Source: Pseudomonas vancouverensis
GTDB lineage: Bacteria; Pseudomonadota; Gammaproteobacteria; Pseudomonadales; Pseudomonadaceae
Reading direction: 5' to 3'
DNA: 64,000 nucleotides
NCBI RefSeq assembly: GCF_004348895.1
Contig: NZ_RRZK01000007.1
Location: forward strand, 310,001-374,000
Shown: in pieces, positions 36,886-46,951 of the stretch
Position numbering within the stretch: position 1 is the stretch's first letter
Layout of the letters: the number at the start of each line of letters is the position of its first letter
Translations under genes and position numbers: made by a program
The notes under the pieces: model-generated
Database searches by the model: none
Told to the model about the DNA's origin: nothing
What the model saw: the letters and a program-made list of their open reading frames with translations, nothing else

Positions 36886-39759
36886 TCAGCGGTAATCGTC
36901 CACCGGCACACAGGCGCAGAACAGGTTGCGGTCGCCGTAGACATTATCCACCCGATTCACCACCGGCCAGTACTTGTGCGCCTTGGTGTGCGCGTCCGGG
37001 GTGACGGCTTGCTCGATACTGTAGGGTCGCTCCCAGACCCCGGTGATGTCGGCCAAGGTATGCGGCGCGCCCTTCAGCGGATTGTCCTCCGCCGGCCAGT
37101 TGCCGTTCTGCACTTCGTTGATCTCTGCGCGAATACTCAGCATGGCCCCGATAAAGCGGTCCAGCTCCGCTTTCGATTCGCTCTCGGTCGGTTCCACCAT
37201 CAAGGTACCGGGCACCGGGAATGACATGGTCGGCGCATGGAAGCCGTAATCCATCAAACGCTTGGCGACATCCTCTTCGGTGATACCCGTCACCGCCTTG
37301 AGCGGCCGCAGGTCGAGAATGCACTCATGGGCAACCCGATCGTTGCGCCCGGTGTAGAGCACGGCAAACGCACCGGACAGATGCCGGGCCAGGTAATTGG
37401 CGGACAGGATCGCCACCTCACTGGCATCCGCCAGTTGCGGGCCCATCATGGCGATGTACATCCAGCTGATCGGCAGAATGCTCGCGCTGCCCCAGGGCGC
37501 CGCGCTGACGGCATCATTCTGTGGGTTCGGCCCGTCAATCGGCACCACCGGGTGATTGGCCACGAATGGCGCCAGGTGCGCCCGCACACCAATCGGCCCC
37601 ATGCCCGGCCCGCCACCGCCATGGGGAATGCAGAAGGTCTTGTGCAGGTTCATGTGCGACACGTCGGCGCCGATGTCCGCCGGCCTCGCCAGCCCGACCT
37701 GGGCATTGAGGTTGGCGCCGTCCATGTACACCTGGCCGCCGTGGCTGTGGATAACTTCACAGATCTCGCTGATGCCCTCTTCATACACACCGTGGGTCGA
37801 GGGATAAGTCGCCATCAGGCAGGCAAGTTTATCCCCGGCGTGGGCGGCTTTTTCCTTCAGGTCTTCCAGATCGACGTTGCCCGCCTCGTCACACTCGACG
37901 ATCACCACGCGCATGCCGGCCATTTGTGCCGACGCCGGGTTGGTGCCGTGGGCCGACGAGGGAATCAGGCAGATATCCCGGCCGCCCTCATGCCGACTCT
38001 CATGGTATTTGCGAATGGCCAACAGCCCGGCGTATTCGCCCTGGGCGCCGGAGTTGGGCTGCATGCAGATCGCATCGAAACCGGTGATCGCGCACAACCA
38101 GCGCTCCAGCTCCTCGATCATCAAGCGGTAACCGACGGCCTGCTCTTTCGGCGCGAACGGGTGCAGGTTGGCGAACTGCGGCCAGGTGATCGGGATCATT
38201 TCGCTGGTGGCGTTGAGTTTCATGGTGCAGGAACCCAGCGGGATCATCGATTGATTGAGCGCCAGGTCCTTGTTTTCCAGCTGCTTGAGGTAGCGCAGCA
38301 TTTCGGTTTCGCTGTGATGGCTGCTGAATACCGGATGGCGCAGGCAAGGCGAAGTGCGCATCAATCCGGCGGGGATGCCGTCCGGCAAGGTTTGCGCGTC
38401 AAGCGTCGCGACGTCCAGACCATGATCGGCGCCCAGGAACACGTCGAACAGTTTCGCCACCGTGGTTTCATCGCAGGTCTCATCCAGGCTCAAGCCCAGA
38501 TGCCCGCGCCCTAGGATCCGCAGGTTGATTTGCGCTGCCTTGGCGCTTTCGATGATTGCGGTCTGAGTGCCGCCGACGTCCAGGGTCAAGGTGTCGAAGA
38601 AGTGCTGGTTGATGCGCTTGATGCCGTTGCGCTCCAGGCCTTCGGCGAGAATGCCGGTCAATCGATGAACGCGTTGGGCGATGCGCTTGAGCCCTTCCGG
38701 GCCGTGATACACCGCATAGAAACTGGCGATATTGGCCAGCAGCACTTGAGCGGTGCAGATGTTGGAGTTGGCCTTCTCCCGGCGGATGTGCTGCTCGCGG
38801 GTTTGCAGAGCCATGCGCAGGGCCGTATTGCCGCGCGCATCTTTCGACACGCCGATGATGCGTCCTGGGATTGCCCGCTTGTATTCATCGCGGCTGGCGA
38901 AGAAGGCTGCGTGGGGTCCACCGTAACCCATGGGTACGCCGAACCGCTGGGACGAGCCGAACACCACGTCGGCGCCCAGTTCGCCCGGCGGAGTCAGCAA
39001 CAGCAGGCTCAGCAAATCGGTCGCGACGCAGGCTAACGCCTGCTGTGCGTGCAGATGGTCAATCAGCGGGCGCAGGTCGTGGATCTCGCCGTGCGTATCG
39101 GGATACTGCAGCAAGGCGCCGAACACCTGGTGCTGCTTCAAGTTATCCACAGCATCGACGATCAATTCGAAGCCGAAACCTTCGGCGCGGGTGCGCACCA
39201 CGGAAATGGTTTGCGGGTGACAGTGTTCGTCGACGAAAAACAGGTTGCTCTTGGACTTGGCGACCCGTTTGGCCAGGGCCATGGCTTCCGCTGCGGCGGT
39301 CGCCTCGTCGAGCAACGAGGCGTTGGCCAGTTCGAGCCCGGTGAGGTCGATGGTCAGTTGCTGAAAGTTCAGCAGTGCTTCCAGCCGTCCCTGAGCAATT
39401 TCCGGTTGGTAGGGCGTATAGGCCGTGTACCAACCGGGATTCTCCAGCACGTTACGCAGAATGACCGCGGGTGTGAGGGTGCCGTGATAGCCCATGCCAA
39501 TCAGGCTGGTCCAGACCTGATTCTGCTCGGCGTAGCCACGCAGTTTGGCCAGCGCAGCTTCTTCATCCAGGGCCGGCGGCAGGTCCAGGGCACGGTTCAG
39601 GCGAATGCCTGGCGGCACCGTTTGCTCGATCAGTTCCACCCGGCTGCCCAGCCCGAGGCTGTCGAGCATCGCCTGTTGCTCGGCGGCATCGGGTCCGAGG
39701 TGACGACGGAGAAAGGCATTGGGGTCGCGTAACTGGCTCAGGGACGGCAGCTGGGACAT
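36886..39759 (-). CDS. gcvP: glycine dehydrogenase (decarboxylating), P protein
   Basis: The 957-residue P protein of the glycine cleavage system removes CO2 from glycine and passes the aminomethyl group to lipoylated GcvH. It is a fusion of two PLP-fold halves. The C-terminal half contains the cofactor Lys in [17 protein letters not shown] (Lys707). The N-terminal segment [19 protein letters not shown] and IGMGYHGT are typical. Length is normal. It is separated from gcvT-gcvH by an opposite-strand aminotransferase gene, so it has its own promoter in the 154-base gap to 39914. Confidence 0.96.
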   Translation of the reverse strand: MSQLPSLSQLRDPNAFLRRHLGPDAAEQQAMLDSLGLGSRVELIEQTVPPGIRLNRALDLPPALDEEAALAKLRGYAEQNQVWTSLIGMGYHGTLTPAVILRNVLENPGWYTAYTPYQPEIAQGRLEALLNFQQLTIDLTGLELANASLLDEATAAAEAMALAKRVAKSKSNLFFVDEHCHPQTISVVRTRAEGFGFELIVDAVDNLKQHQVFGALLQYPDTHGEIHDLRPLIDHLHAQQALACVATDLLSLLLLTPPGELGADVVFGSSQRFGVPMGYGGPHAAFFASRDEYKRAIPGRIIGVSKDARGNTALRMALQTREQHIRREKANSNICTAQVLLANIASFYAVYHGPEGLKRIAQRVHRLTGILAEGLERNGIKRINQHFFDTLTLDVGGTQTAIIESAKAAQINLRILGRGHLGLSLDETCDETTVAKLFDVFLGADHGLDVATLDAQTLPDGIPAGLMRTSPCLRHPVFSSHHSETEMLRYLKQLENKDLALNQSMIPLGSCTMKLNATSEMIPITWPQFANLHPFAPKEQAVGYRLMIEELERWLCAITGFDAICMQPNSGAQGEYAGLLAIRKYHESRHEGGRDICLIPSSAHGTNPASAQMAGMRVVIVECDEAGNVDLEDLKEKAAHAGDKLACLMATYPSTHGVYEEGISEICEVIHSHGGQVYMDGANLNAQVGLARPADIGADVSHMNLHKTFCIPHGGGGPGMGPIGVRAHLAPFVANHPVVPIDGPNPQNDAVSAAPWGSASILPISWMYIAMMGPQLADASEVAILSANYLARHLSGAFAVLYTGRNDRVAHECILDLRPLKAVTGITEEDVAKRLMDYGFHAPTMSFPVPGTLMVEPTESESKAELDRFIGAMLSIRAEINEVQNGNWPAEDNPLKGAPHTLADITGVWERPYSIEQAVTPDAHTKAHKYWPVVNRVDNVYGDRNLFCACVPVDDYR

Positions 39760-39913
39760 GACGGGCTCTCTTTTGACTGGCGCTCAACGTCGATGCAACA
39801 CGGTCAAAACAGCATAGCAGCCGATCCCCGAGCGCAAGATGTAGCGCCGCCCGGCAAACCGGATCATCATGCACGCCACTTGCCTAACGTCCGCTGATCG
39901 GGTGACTGAATCC

Positions 39914-41053
39914 ATGAGCCAACTGCCTTTCCTGCCATTTTCCAAACCCACTATCGATGAACAAACGATCGCCGCTGTCGGTGACGTACTGCGCTCCGGC
40001 TGGATCACCAGCGGTCCCAAGGTCCAGGCCTTTGAAGCGCAATTGTCGGAGTATTTCGGCGGTCGCCCGGTGCGCACCTTCAACTCCGGCACCTGCACCA
40101 TGGAAATCGCCCTGCGTATCGCCGGTATCGGGGCAGGCGACGAAGTGATCACCACACCGATTTCCTGGGTGGCCACCGCCAACGTCATTCTTGAAGTCGG
40201 CGCCACACCGGTGTTCGCCGACATCGACCCGGTGACCCGCAACATCGATCTGGATCAACTGGAAGCGGCCATCACCCCGCGCACCAAAGCCATCATCCCG
40301 GTGTACCTCGCCGGGCTGCCGGTGGACATGACCCGCCTGTACGCCCTGGCGCAAAAGCACGGCCTGCGGATCATCGAAGACGCCGCGCAAGCGCTGGGTT
40401 CAAGCTGGAACGGCCAGCGCATTGGCGCCACTGGCGACTTCGTCTCCTTCAGCTTCCAGGCCAACAAGAACGTCACTTCGTCCGAGGGCGGTTGCCTGGT
40501 GTTGAACAACGCCGAAGAGGTGCGACTGGCGGAGAAGTACCGCCTGCAGGGTGTTACCCGAACCGGTTTCGATGGTCTGGACGTCGATGTGTTGGGTGGC
40601 AAATTCAACATGACCGACGTGGCCGCCGCCATTGGCCTGGGGCAATTCGCCCACATCGAGGCCATCACCGCCCATCGTCGTGAGCTGGCCAGACACTACT
40701 TCGCCTGCTTCGGCGAGGATTTCGAGGCGCAGTACGGCGCGCAACTGCCTCCGGCGGATTTCACCCAGAGCAACTGGCATTTGTTCCAGCTGGTGTTGCC
40801 CGAGCGCACTGATGGCAAGCCGGCGCGAGCGACGTTCATGGAGCAGATGCAGGCATTGGGTGTCGGGATCGGCTATCACTACCCGCCGATTCACCTGTTG
40901 AGCCTGTACCGCGAACGCGGTTTCAAGGAGGGCATGTTCCCGGTCGCCGAGCGGGTTGGTCGACTGATTGTTTCGCTGCCGATGTTCACGGCGATGAGCA
41001 AGGCGGATGTGGAGCGGTCGGTGGCGGCGGTTAAGGCTGTTTTGAAGCCATAA
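39914..41053 (+). CDS. DegT/DnrJ/EryC1/StrS (ArnB-like) aminotransferase
   Basis: A 379-residue PLP-dependent sugar aminotransferase. FLPFSKPTIDEQ at the start, SGWITSGPKVQAFE, NSGTCTMEIALRIAGIGAGDEVIT, IIEDAAQALGSSW and the cofactor Lys in SFSFQANKNVTSSEGG are family landmarks. It resembles ArnB (UDP-Ara4N synthesis) but a nucleotide-sugar pathway is not present nearby, so the substrate is uncertain. It lies between gcvH and gcvP on the other strand, which splits the gcv cluster. The ATG at 39914 is the family start; a longer frame lacks support. Confidence 0.88.
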   Translation: MSQLPFLPFSKPTIDEQTIAAVGDVLRSGWITSGPKVQAFEAQLSEYFGGRPVRTFNSGTCTMEIALRIAGIGAGDEVITTPISWVATANVILEVGATPVFADIDPVTRNIDLDQLEAAITPRTKAIIPVYLAGLPVDMTRLYALAQKHGLRIIEDAAQALGSSWNGQRIGATGDFVSFSFQANKNVTSSEGGCLVLNNAEEVRLAEKYRLQGVTRTGFDGLDVDVLGGKFNMTDVAAAIGLGQFAHIEAITAHRRELARHYFACFGEDFEAQYGAQLPPADFTQSNWHLFQLVLPERTDGKPARATFMEQMQALGVGIGYHYPPIHLLSLYRERGFKEGMFPVAERVGRLIVSLPMFTAMSKADVERSVAAVKAVLKP

Positions 41054-41059
41054 ACAGAC

Positions 41060-41094
41060 CTCGCAGGAGCCGGCAGCAAGCGGGCTCCTGCGAG
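41060..41094. terminator. hairpin between the aminotransferase gene and gcvH
   Basis: CTCGCAGGAGCC at 41060-41071 is complementary to GGCTCCTGCGAG at 41083-41094. It lies between convergent genes. No T run follows, so it may be a REP-like half rather than a true terminator. Confidence 0.6.
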
Positions 41095-41102
41095 GGCGGG
41101 CA

Positions 41103-41486
41103 TTACTCGCCGATTGCAGCCTTGTAGCCGGCGGCATCCAGCAGCTTTTCCAACTCTGCCGGGTTGCTTGGCTTCAGCTTGAAGATCCACGCGCCGTACG
41201 GATCGGAGTTGAGCAGCTCAGGCTCGCCGCTCAGTGCGTCGTTGACGGCAATCACTTCACCGCTGATCGGTGCATAGATGTCGGAAGCGGCTTTAACCGA
41301 TTCAACGACACCGGCCTGATCCTGAGCGGCAAACACGTTGCCGACTTCAGTCAACTCGACAAACACCACATCGCCCAGCGCTTCCTGCGCGTGATCGCTG
41401 ATGCCCACGGTGACGGTGCCATCGGCTTCCAGACGTGCCCATTCGTGACTTTCGGCAAAACGCAGGTCGGCAGGGATATCGCTCAT
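41103..41486 (-). CDS. gcvH: glycine cleavage system H protein
   Basis: A 127-residue lipoyl carrier that shuttles the aminomethyl group between GcvP and GcvT. The lipoylated Lys is Lys65 in [14 protein letters not shown]. The start [18 protein letters not shown] and end are as in the family. It is 51 bases after gcvT in one operon. A convergent aminotransferase gene ends 50 bases beyond the stop. Confidence 0.96.
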   Translation of the reverse strand: MSDIPADLRFAESHEWARLEADGTVTVGISDHAQEALGDVVFVELTEVGNVFAAQDQAGVVESVKAASDIYAPISGEVIAVNDALSGEPELLNSDPYGAWIFKLKPSNPAELEKLLDAAGYKAAIGE

Positions 41487-41537
41487 GTTCTGTGTCCTCA
41501 GAAAAATGGTCGGCGGTCGTTGCCCGCCGGAAAAATG

Positions 41538-42620
41538 TTAGATCAAGGTTTTGCCGTGACGTACGAAGGTCGGTTTGACCACCCGGACCGGGTACCACTT
41601 GCCACGGATTTCCACTTCGGCGCGGTCGGCAGTTGCCATCGGCACGCGCGCCAGGGCAATCGACTTGCTAAGCGTAGGAGAGAAACTACCACTGGTGATC
41701 TCCCCTTCGCCAACATCGGCGATACGGACCACCTGATGAGCACGCAAAACGCCGCGCTCCTCAAGGACCAGACCGACCAGTTTGTGCTTAACCCCGGCAG
41801 CCTGCTCGGCTTCCAGCGCAGAGCGACCGATGAACTGGCGGCTGGCCGGTTCCCAGGCGATGGTCCAGGCCATGTTCGACGCCAGCGGTGAAATGTCCTG
41901 CTGGATATCCTGGCCATAGAGGTTCATACCGGCCTCGACCCGCAAGGTATCCCGGGCACCCAGGCCAATCGGAGAAATCCCGGCGCCGACCAGGTCGTTG
42001 AAAAAGCCTGGTGCCTGATCAGCCGGCAGAATGATTTCCAGCCCGTCTTCACCGGTGTAACCGGTACGCGCGATGAACCAGTCGCCGTCGGGCTGGCCTT
42101 CGAAAGGTTTGAGCAGCTGAATCAGGTTGCCGCGGGACTGGTTGACCAGTTCGGCAATCTTCTGGCGAGCGTGCGGGCCTTGAATGGCCAGCATTGCCAA
42201 TTCGGAACGTTCGTTGAGCTGAACATCGAAGCCGGCGAGATGAGCCTGCATCCAGGCCATGTCCTGGTCGCGCGTGGAAGCGTTGACCACCAGTCGGTAA
42301 CCGTCATCGAGACGGTAGACGATCATGTCGTCGACGATGCCGCCCTGCTCGTTGAGCATGGTGCTGTACAACGCACGGCCGGGGCTGTGCAGGCGTTCGA
42401 CGTCGTTGGCCAGCAAATGCTGGAGCCAGGCCTTGGCCTGGGCACCGCTGACATCGATCACGGTCATGTGGGACACATCAAAAACACCGCAATCACGGCG
42501 CACCTGATGGTGCTCCTCGACTTGCGATCCGTAATGCAGGGGCATGTCCCAACCGCCAAAATCGACCATCTTCGCGCCAAGGGCGAGATGAAGGTCATAC
42601 AGAGGCGTACGCTGTCCCAT
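41538..42620 (-). CDS. gcvT: glycine cleavage system T protein (aminomethyltransferase)
   Basis: A 360-residue folate-dependent enzyme that transfers the methylene carbon to tetrahydrofolate and releases ammonia. Visible are FDVSHMTVIDVSG, DVERLHSPGRALYSTMLNEQGGIVDDMIVYRL (catalytic Asp region), IARTGYTGEDGLEI and RDTLRVEAGMNLYGQ. Length is usual. AAGGAG lies 7 bases before the ATG. Together with gcvH it forms an operon; a palindrome sits in the leader about 95-110 bases upstream. Confidence 0.95.
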   Translation of the reverse strand: MGQRTPLYDLHLALGAKMVDFGGWDMPLHYGSQVEEHHQVRRDCGVFDVSHMTVIDVSGAQAKAWLQHLLANDVERLHSPGRALYSTMLNEQGGIVDDMIVYRLDDGYRLVVNASTRDQDMAWMQAHLAGFDVQLNERSELAMLAIQGPHARQKIAELVNQSRGNLIQLLKPFEGQPDGDWFIARTGYTGEDGLEIILPADQAPGFFNDLVGAGISPIGLGARDTLRVEAGMNLYGQDIQQDISPLASNMAWTIAWEPASRQFIGRSALEAEQAAGVKHKLVGLVLEERGVLRAHQVVRIADVGEGEITSGSFSPTLSKSIALARVPMATADRAEVEIRGKWYPVRVVKPTFVRHGKTLI

Positions 42621-42713
42621 GGGTTTCTCCTTCCGGGCGTGGCGAAGGCGCGGACAGGCACTGAGCGATTAAAAGCCTTGAAAAAAGGGGCTCTCAGCCG
42701 ATTTCAGTTACCT

Positions 42714-42730
42714 GGTCTGTCAGACAGACC
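42714..42730. promoter_or_regulatory. perfect palindrome upstream of gcvT
   Basis: GGTCTGTCAGACAGACC is an exact 8+1+8 palindrome 94-110 bases before the gcvT start. It could be a protein operator or a leader hairpin. The leader does not contain the glycine riboswitch core that I would expect to recognise. Confidence 0.45.
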
Positions 42731-42775
42731 GCACCGAATGCCGCGCATTGTAGCCGCAAGGTGTAGGACTGACAC

Positions 42776-44392
42776 CTAGCTGTTTCGATGCGCCGAACGC
42801 CGGATCAATCCGATGACCGGCAACAGCCCGACCAGAACCAGGGTCAACGCCGGCAGAGACGCCCTCGCCCACTCACCCTCGCTGGTCATTTCAAAGATGC
42901 GTACGGCCAGCGTGTCCCAGCCGAACGGGCGCATCAGCAAGGTCGCGGGCATTTCCTTGAGTACGTCGACAAACACCAGCAACGCGGCACTCAAGGTGCC
43001 CGGGAGCAACAACGGCAGATACACTTTGAAAAACAGTCGCGGCCCACTGACGCCAAGGCTTCGTGCCGCTTCGGGCAAAGAGGGCCGTATACGCGCCAGG
43101 CTGCTTTCCAGTGGTCCGTACGCCACGGCAATGAAGCGCACCAGATAGGCCAGCAACAGGGCCGACAGGCTGCCCAAGAGCAGTGGCTTGCCCGCACCAC
43201 CGAACCAGTTTGAAAGCGGGATCACCAGCTCGCGGTCGAGGTAACTGAACGCCAGCATGATCGATACCGCCAACACCGAGCCCGGCAAGGCGTAGCCGAG
43301 GTTGGCCAGGCTGACCCCGCTGCGGATCATCGGCGTCGGTGCCAGCCGCCGGGCAAATGCCAGCAGCAGGGCCGCACTGACGGTGATCAACGCCGCCATG
43401 CCACCCAGGTACAGGGTATGAACGATCAACGCGGTGTAACGCTCGTCAAGATCGAAGCGCCCGCGCTGCCAGAACCAGACGACCAGTTGCAGCATGGGAA
43501 TGACGAAGGCGCAAGCGAACACCAGTGCGCACCAGGTCGTGGCCGCCAACGCCTTGATGCCGTGCAGGTGATACAGCGCCTTGACCCGGGGCCGCTCGTT
43601 ACTCGCCCGATTGGCCCCGCGAGCCCGGCGCTCGCCATACAGCACGAGCATCACCACCAGCAGCAACAGGCTGGCCAATTGTGCAGCGGTGGACAGGCTG
43701 AAAAACCCGTACCAGGTCTTGTAGATGGCCGTGGTGAAGGTATCGAAGTTAAACACCGATACTGCACCGAAGTCCGCCAGGGTTTCCATCAGGGCCAGGG
43801 CCACGCCGGCACCGATAGCCGGTCTCGCCATTGGCAACGCAACTCGCCAGAACGCCTGCCAGGGCGATTGCCCCAGTACGCGCGCGGCTTCCATCAGGCC
43901 TTTGCCCTGAGCGAGGAATGCGGTGCGGGCCAGCAGGTACACATAAGGATAGAAAACCAGCACCAGCACCACGATCACCCCGCCTGTGGAGCGTACGCGC
44001 GGCAACCGCAGCCCCATGCCGAACCACTCGCGCAGCAAGGTTTGCACGGGGCCTGCGAAATCGAGCAGACCGACAAAGACAAACGCCAGCACGTAGGCGG
44101 GAATTGCAAACGGCAGCATCAGCGCCCAGTCCAGCCAACGCCGGCCAGGGAATTCGCAGAGGCTGGTGAGCCAGGCCAGGCTGACACCGAGGAGCGTCAC
44201 CCCGACACCGACGCCAAGTACCAGGGTCAAGGTGTTGCCCAGCAGGCGTGACATCTGTGTGTCCCAGAGGTGGGACCAGATCTGCTGATCGATGGTTTGC
44301 CAGGACAGCAACAGGACGCTCAGGGGGAGCAGGACCAGCGCAGCGATGGCGAAAACGATGGGGTACCAGCGGCGTTGGGCGGGGTGGGCCAA
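42776..44392 (-). CDS. iron(III) ABC transporter permease (FbpB-like)
   Basis: A 538-residue permease with about 12 membrane helices. It is a fused double permease: two EAA loops are visible, EAARVLGQSPWQAFWRVALP in the first half and EAARSLGVSGPRLFFKVYLP in the second. It probably imports ferric iron with the binding protein encoded just upstream at 44566; the ATPase gene is not in the window. The only in-frame start before the first helix is a TTG at 44392 with AGAGAAA upstream, and a stop codon lies four codons before it. Confidence 0.86.
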   Translation of the reverse strand: MAHPAQRRWYPIVFAIAALVLLPLSVLLLSWQTIDQQIWSHLWDTQMSRLLGNTLTLVLGVGVGVTLLGVSLAWLTSLCEFPGRRWLDWALMLPFAIPAYVLAFVFVGLLDFAGPVQTLLREWFGMGLRLPRVRSTGGVIVVLVLVFYPYVYLLARTAFLAQGKGLMEAARVLGQSPWQAFWRVALPMARPAIGAGVALALMETLADFGAVSVFNFDTFTTAIYKTWYGFFSLSTAAQLASLLLLVVMLVLYGERRARGANRASNERPRVKALYHLHGIKALAATTWCALVFACAFVIPMLQLVVWFWQRGRFDLDERYTALIVHTLYLGGMAALITVSAALLLAFARRLAPTPMIRSGVSLANLGYALPGSVLAVSIMLAFSYLDRELVIPLSNWFGGAGKPLLLGSLSALLLAYLVRFIAVAYGPLESSLARIRPSLPEAARSLGVSGPRLFFKVYLPLLLPGTLSAALLVFVDVLKEMPATLLMRPFGWDTLAVRIFEMTSEGEWARASLPALTLVLVGLLPVIGLIRRSAHRNS

Positions 44393-44412
44393 GAAATTTC
44401 TCTAAAAAATGT

Positions 44413-44440
44413 GGAGTGAACACACATCTGCGTTCACTCC
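44413..44440 (-). promoter_or_regulatory. hairpin between binding protein and permease genes
   Basis: GGAGTGAAC at 44413-44421 and GTTCACTCC at 44432-44440 form a perfect 9 bp stem with a 10-base loop. It lies 21-48 bases before the TTG start of the permease gene. Together with the adjacent REP it may lower downstream expression compared with the binding protein; inference. Confidence 0.5.
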
Positions 44441-44445
44441 ATCTT

Positions 44446-44563
44446 TGTGGCGAGGGAGCTTGCTCCCGTCCAGCTGCGAAGCAGCTGCCTGGATTTTCAG
44501 ATCATGTCCTGTCAGGCAGGGGCGCGCTGCGCGCGCCATCGGGGATAAATCCCCTCACCACGG
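44446..44563. repeat. REP element between the iron transporter genes
   Basis: GTGGCGAGGGAGCTTGCTCC starts the left arm. AGCTGCGAAGCAGCT is an inner hairpin. The right arm is poorer than in other copies, with GCGCGCTGCGCGCGC and GGGGATAAATCCCC hairpins. It fills the gap between the two genes and is likely inside their transcript. Confidence 0.7.
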
Positions 44564-44565
44564 AC

Positions 44566-45570
44566 TCAGTTCCAGCCAGCCTTATCCATCAGGCGAATCG
44601 CTTCGGCCTGGCGCTTGCCGGCGATTTCGACAGGCAGGGTATCGGCCACGAACTTACCCCAGGCCGCCACTTCAGCAGAAGGCTGAACGCTCGGGTTGGC
44701 CGGGAATTCCTGGTTCACGTCGGCGAAAATCTTCTGTGCTTCAGGCGTCGTCATCCACTCAACCAGCGCCTTGGCGGCTTCCGGGTGCGGTGCGTGCTTG
44801 ATCAGGCCGATGCCCGACAGATTGACGTGCACGCCACGGTCCACCTGATTGGACCAGAACAGCTTCACCGGCAGGTCCGGCTTCTGCTTGTGCAGGCGGC
44901 CGTAATAGTAGGTGTTGACGATGCCGACATCGCACTGTCCGGCGTTGATGGCTTCCAGCACCGCCACGTCATCGGAGAACACGTCGGTGGACAGGTTGCT
45001 GACCCAGCCCTTGAGGATCTGCTCGGTTTTCTCGGCACCGTGGACTTCGATCATGGTAGCCGTCAGCGACTGGTTGTAGACCTTCTTGGCCGTGCGCAGG
45101 CACAGGCGACCTTCCCACTGCTTGTCGGCCAGCGCCTCATAAGTGGTCAGTTCGCCTGGCTTAACGCGATCGGTCGAATAGGCGATGGTCCGAGCGCGCA
45201 AGCTTAACCCGGTCCAGGCGTGGGACGCGGCGCGGTACTGCAGCGGGATGTTGGCGTCGATGGTTTTCGAGGTGAACGGCTGGAGGATGCCCATCTGCTC
45301 GGCTTGCCAGAGGTTGCCGGCATCGACGGTGAGCAGCAGGTCGGCCGGCGTGTTCTCGCCCTCGGCCTTGACCCGTTGCATCAGCGGCGCTTCCTTGTCG
45401 GTGATGAACTTCACCTTCACACCGGTTTTCGCCGTGTAAGCATCGAAGACCGGCTTGATCAGCTCGTCGATTCGCGAGGAGTAGACCACCACCTCGTCGG
45501 CGGCCTGGGCGGTGGTGCTGCCGATCAGGGTCAGGGCCAGTGCTGTCAGTAGACGCTTCGGTGCCAACAT
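44566..45570 (-). CDS. iron(III)-binding periplasmic protein (FbpA-like)
   Basis: A 334-residue precursor with signal peptide ([23 protein letters not shown]) and an FbpA-type ferric-binding fold: [27 protein letters not shown] at the start and NTYYYGRLH with the Tyr pair used for iron. [20 protein letters not shown] is also typical. It hands iron to the permease encoded downstream. A Fur-like site overlaps its promoter, so it is probably made under iron limitation. Confidence 0.9.
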   Translation of the reverse strand: MLAPKRLLTALALTLIGSTTAQAADEVVVYSSRIDELIKPVFDAYTAKTGVKVKFITDKEAPLMQRVKAEGENTPADLLLTVDAGNLWQAEQMGILQPFTSKTIDANIPLQYRAASHAWTGLSLRARTIAYSTDRVKPGELTTYEALADKQWEGRLCLRTAKKVYNQSLTATMIEVHGAEKTEQILKGWVSNLSTDVFSDDVAVLEAINAGQCDVGIVNTYYYGRLHKQKPDLPVKLFWSNQVDRGVHVNLSGIGLIKHAPHPEAAKALVEWMTTPEAQKIFADVNQEFPANPSVQPSAEVAAWGKFVADTLPVEIAGKRQAEAIRLMDKAGWN

Positions 45571-45603
45571 GGGGAGCGGTCTCTCGATTGAAAAAATGAG
45601 GCC

Positions 45604-45634
45604 AAATGATAAGGACTCACATTTGTGTTCTCAA
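45604..45634 (-). promoter_or_regulatory. promoter with overlapping Fur-like box
   Basis: On the minus strand TTGAGA (45634-45629) and TATCAT (45611-45606) form a sigma-70 type promoter with 17-base spacing. AATGTGAGTCCTTATCATTT covers the spacer end and the -10. It closely resembles known Fur boxes of the TGAGAAT..TTATCATT type and has the dyad CAAATG...CATTTG. The gene start follows 36 bases later. This fits repression by Fur with iron. Confidence 0.65.
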
Positions 45635-45724
45635 TCGAAGTGGGCGGCGGAGGAGTTACGAGATGTTGCACCACCTGTTACCTGTAGTGCTTGATCTACT
45701 ACCATCGTCGCCACAGCGCAAATC

Positions 45725-46948
45725 TCAGGGCTTGGCCAACGCCGGCAAATCCCCGGTCAGCCCCAATGCCTCGCGCACAAACAACGCCTTGGCCTCCGGC
45801 ATCTTCTCGACCATCTTCAACCCGGTGTTGCGCAACCAGCGCACCGGCAGCGGATCGGCCTGGAACAAGCGCTCGAACCCTTCCATCGCCGCCATCAGGG
45901 CGAGGTTGTGGGGCATGCGTCGACGCTCGTAACGGCTGAGCACTTTCACATCCGCCAGACGTTCACCTCGCGCATCCGCTTGCAACAGCACTTCGGCCAG
46001 CACGGCGGCATCGAGGAAACCGAGGTTCACCCCCTGCCCCGCCAGCGGGTGAATGGTGTGGGCCGCGTCGCCGATCAATGCCAGCCCTTCGGCTACATAA
46101 CGTTTGGCATGGCGTTGACGCAGCGGAACGCACAGTCGTGGATCAGCGTTCAATACTTCGCCAAGCCGACCTTCGAAAGCCCGCTCCAGCGCCTTGCAGA
46201 AAGCCTCGTCATTCATGGCCATCACGCGCTCGGCTTCGCTCGGCGTGGTTGACCACACGATCGAGCACCAATCGTGCTGACCGTCGCGTTCCAATGGCAG
46301 AAAGGCCAGGGGACCGTTATCGGTGAAACGCTGCCAGGCCGTCATCTGATGCGGTTTGGCGCAACGCACGCTGGTGACAATGGCGTGGTGCAGATAGTCC
46401 CACTCGCGGGTTGCCACACCGGTCAGGCGGCGCACCGCCGAATTGGCACCATCGGCGGCAATCACCAGTGGCGCCCGCAGGGTGCGGCCATCGGCCAGGG
46501 TCAGCAACCAGTCGTCACCGGAGCGGCGCATTTGCTCCAGACGTGCATTGGCCAGCATGCCGAGATCGCAGTCGTGCAGGCGATCGAGCAAGGCGTCCTG
46601 CACCACGCGATTCTCGACGATATGCCCGAGCGCTTCGGCGTGCACGCTGGCCGCCGAGAAATGAATTTCACCGGTGCCGCTGCCGTCCCACACCTGCATG
46701 TCGGTGTACGGGCTGCTGCGGCGCTTGGCGATGCCGTCCCAGACGCCCAGGCGCTCGAGGATTCGCTGGCTGGCCGCCGACAAGGCACTCACCCGTGGCT
46801 CGAAGGCTGCCTGGTGGTCGAAGGGCTTGACGCTCAGGGGGCTGCCATCGAGTAACAGGACTTCCAGCCCACTGTCCTGCAACGCCAGCGCCAGGGCGCT
46901 GCCGACCATTCCGGCTCCGACAATCAGCAGATCTGCGCGCATTTCCAT
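45725..46948 (-). CDS. ubiI: FAD hydroxylase of ubiquinone synthesis UbiI (VisC)
   Basis: A 407-residue flavoprotein monooxygenase of the UbiH/COQ6 family. The FAD loop is VGAGMVGSALALALQDSG at residues about 10-28. ADGANSAVRRLTGV is the DG motif, and ALIGDAAHTIHPLAGQGVNLGFLDAAVL the GD motif. By order next to ubiH and pepP as in E. coli it should be UbiI, which adds the C5 hydroxyl of the ring; UbiH does C1. The names could be swapped in function. The start is either MEMRAD or two codons later. Confidence 0.88.
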   Translation of the reverse strand: MEMRADLLIVGAGMVGSALALALQDSGLEVLLLDGSPLSVKPFDHQAAFEPRVSALSAASQRILERLGVWDGIAKRRSSPYTDMQVWDGSGTGEIHFSAASVHAEALGHIVENRVVQDALLDRLHDCDLGMLANARLEQMRRSGDDWLLTLADGRTLRAPLVIAADGANSAVRRLTGVATREWDYLHHAIVTSVRCAKPHQMTAWQRFTDNGPLAFLPLERDGQHDWCSIVWSTTPSEAERVMAMNDEAFCKALERAFEGRLGEVLNADPRLCVPLRQRHAKRYVAEGLALIGDAAHTIHPLAGQGVNLGFLDAAVLAEVLLQADARGERLADVKVLSRYERRRMPHNLALMAAMEGFERLFQADPLPVRWLRNTGLKMVEKMPEAKALFVREALGLTGDLPALAKP

Positions 46949-46951
46949 GCT

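Noticed and set aside
42621..42775. Glycine riboswitch before gcvT
   Set aside because: I could not find the conserved paired aptamer core; only a short palindrome is visible.
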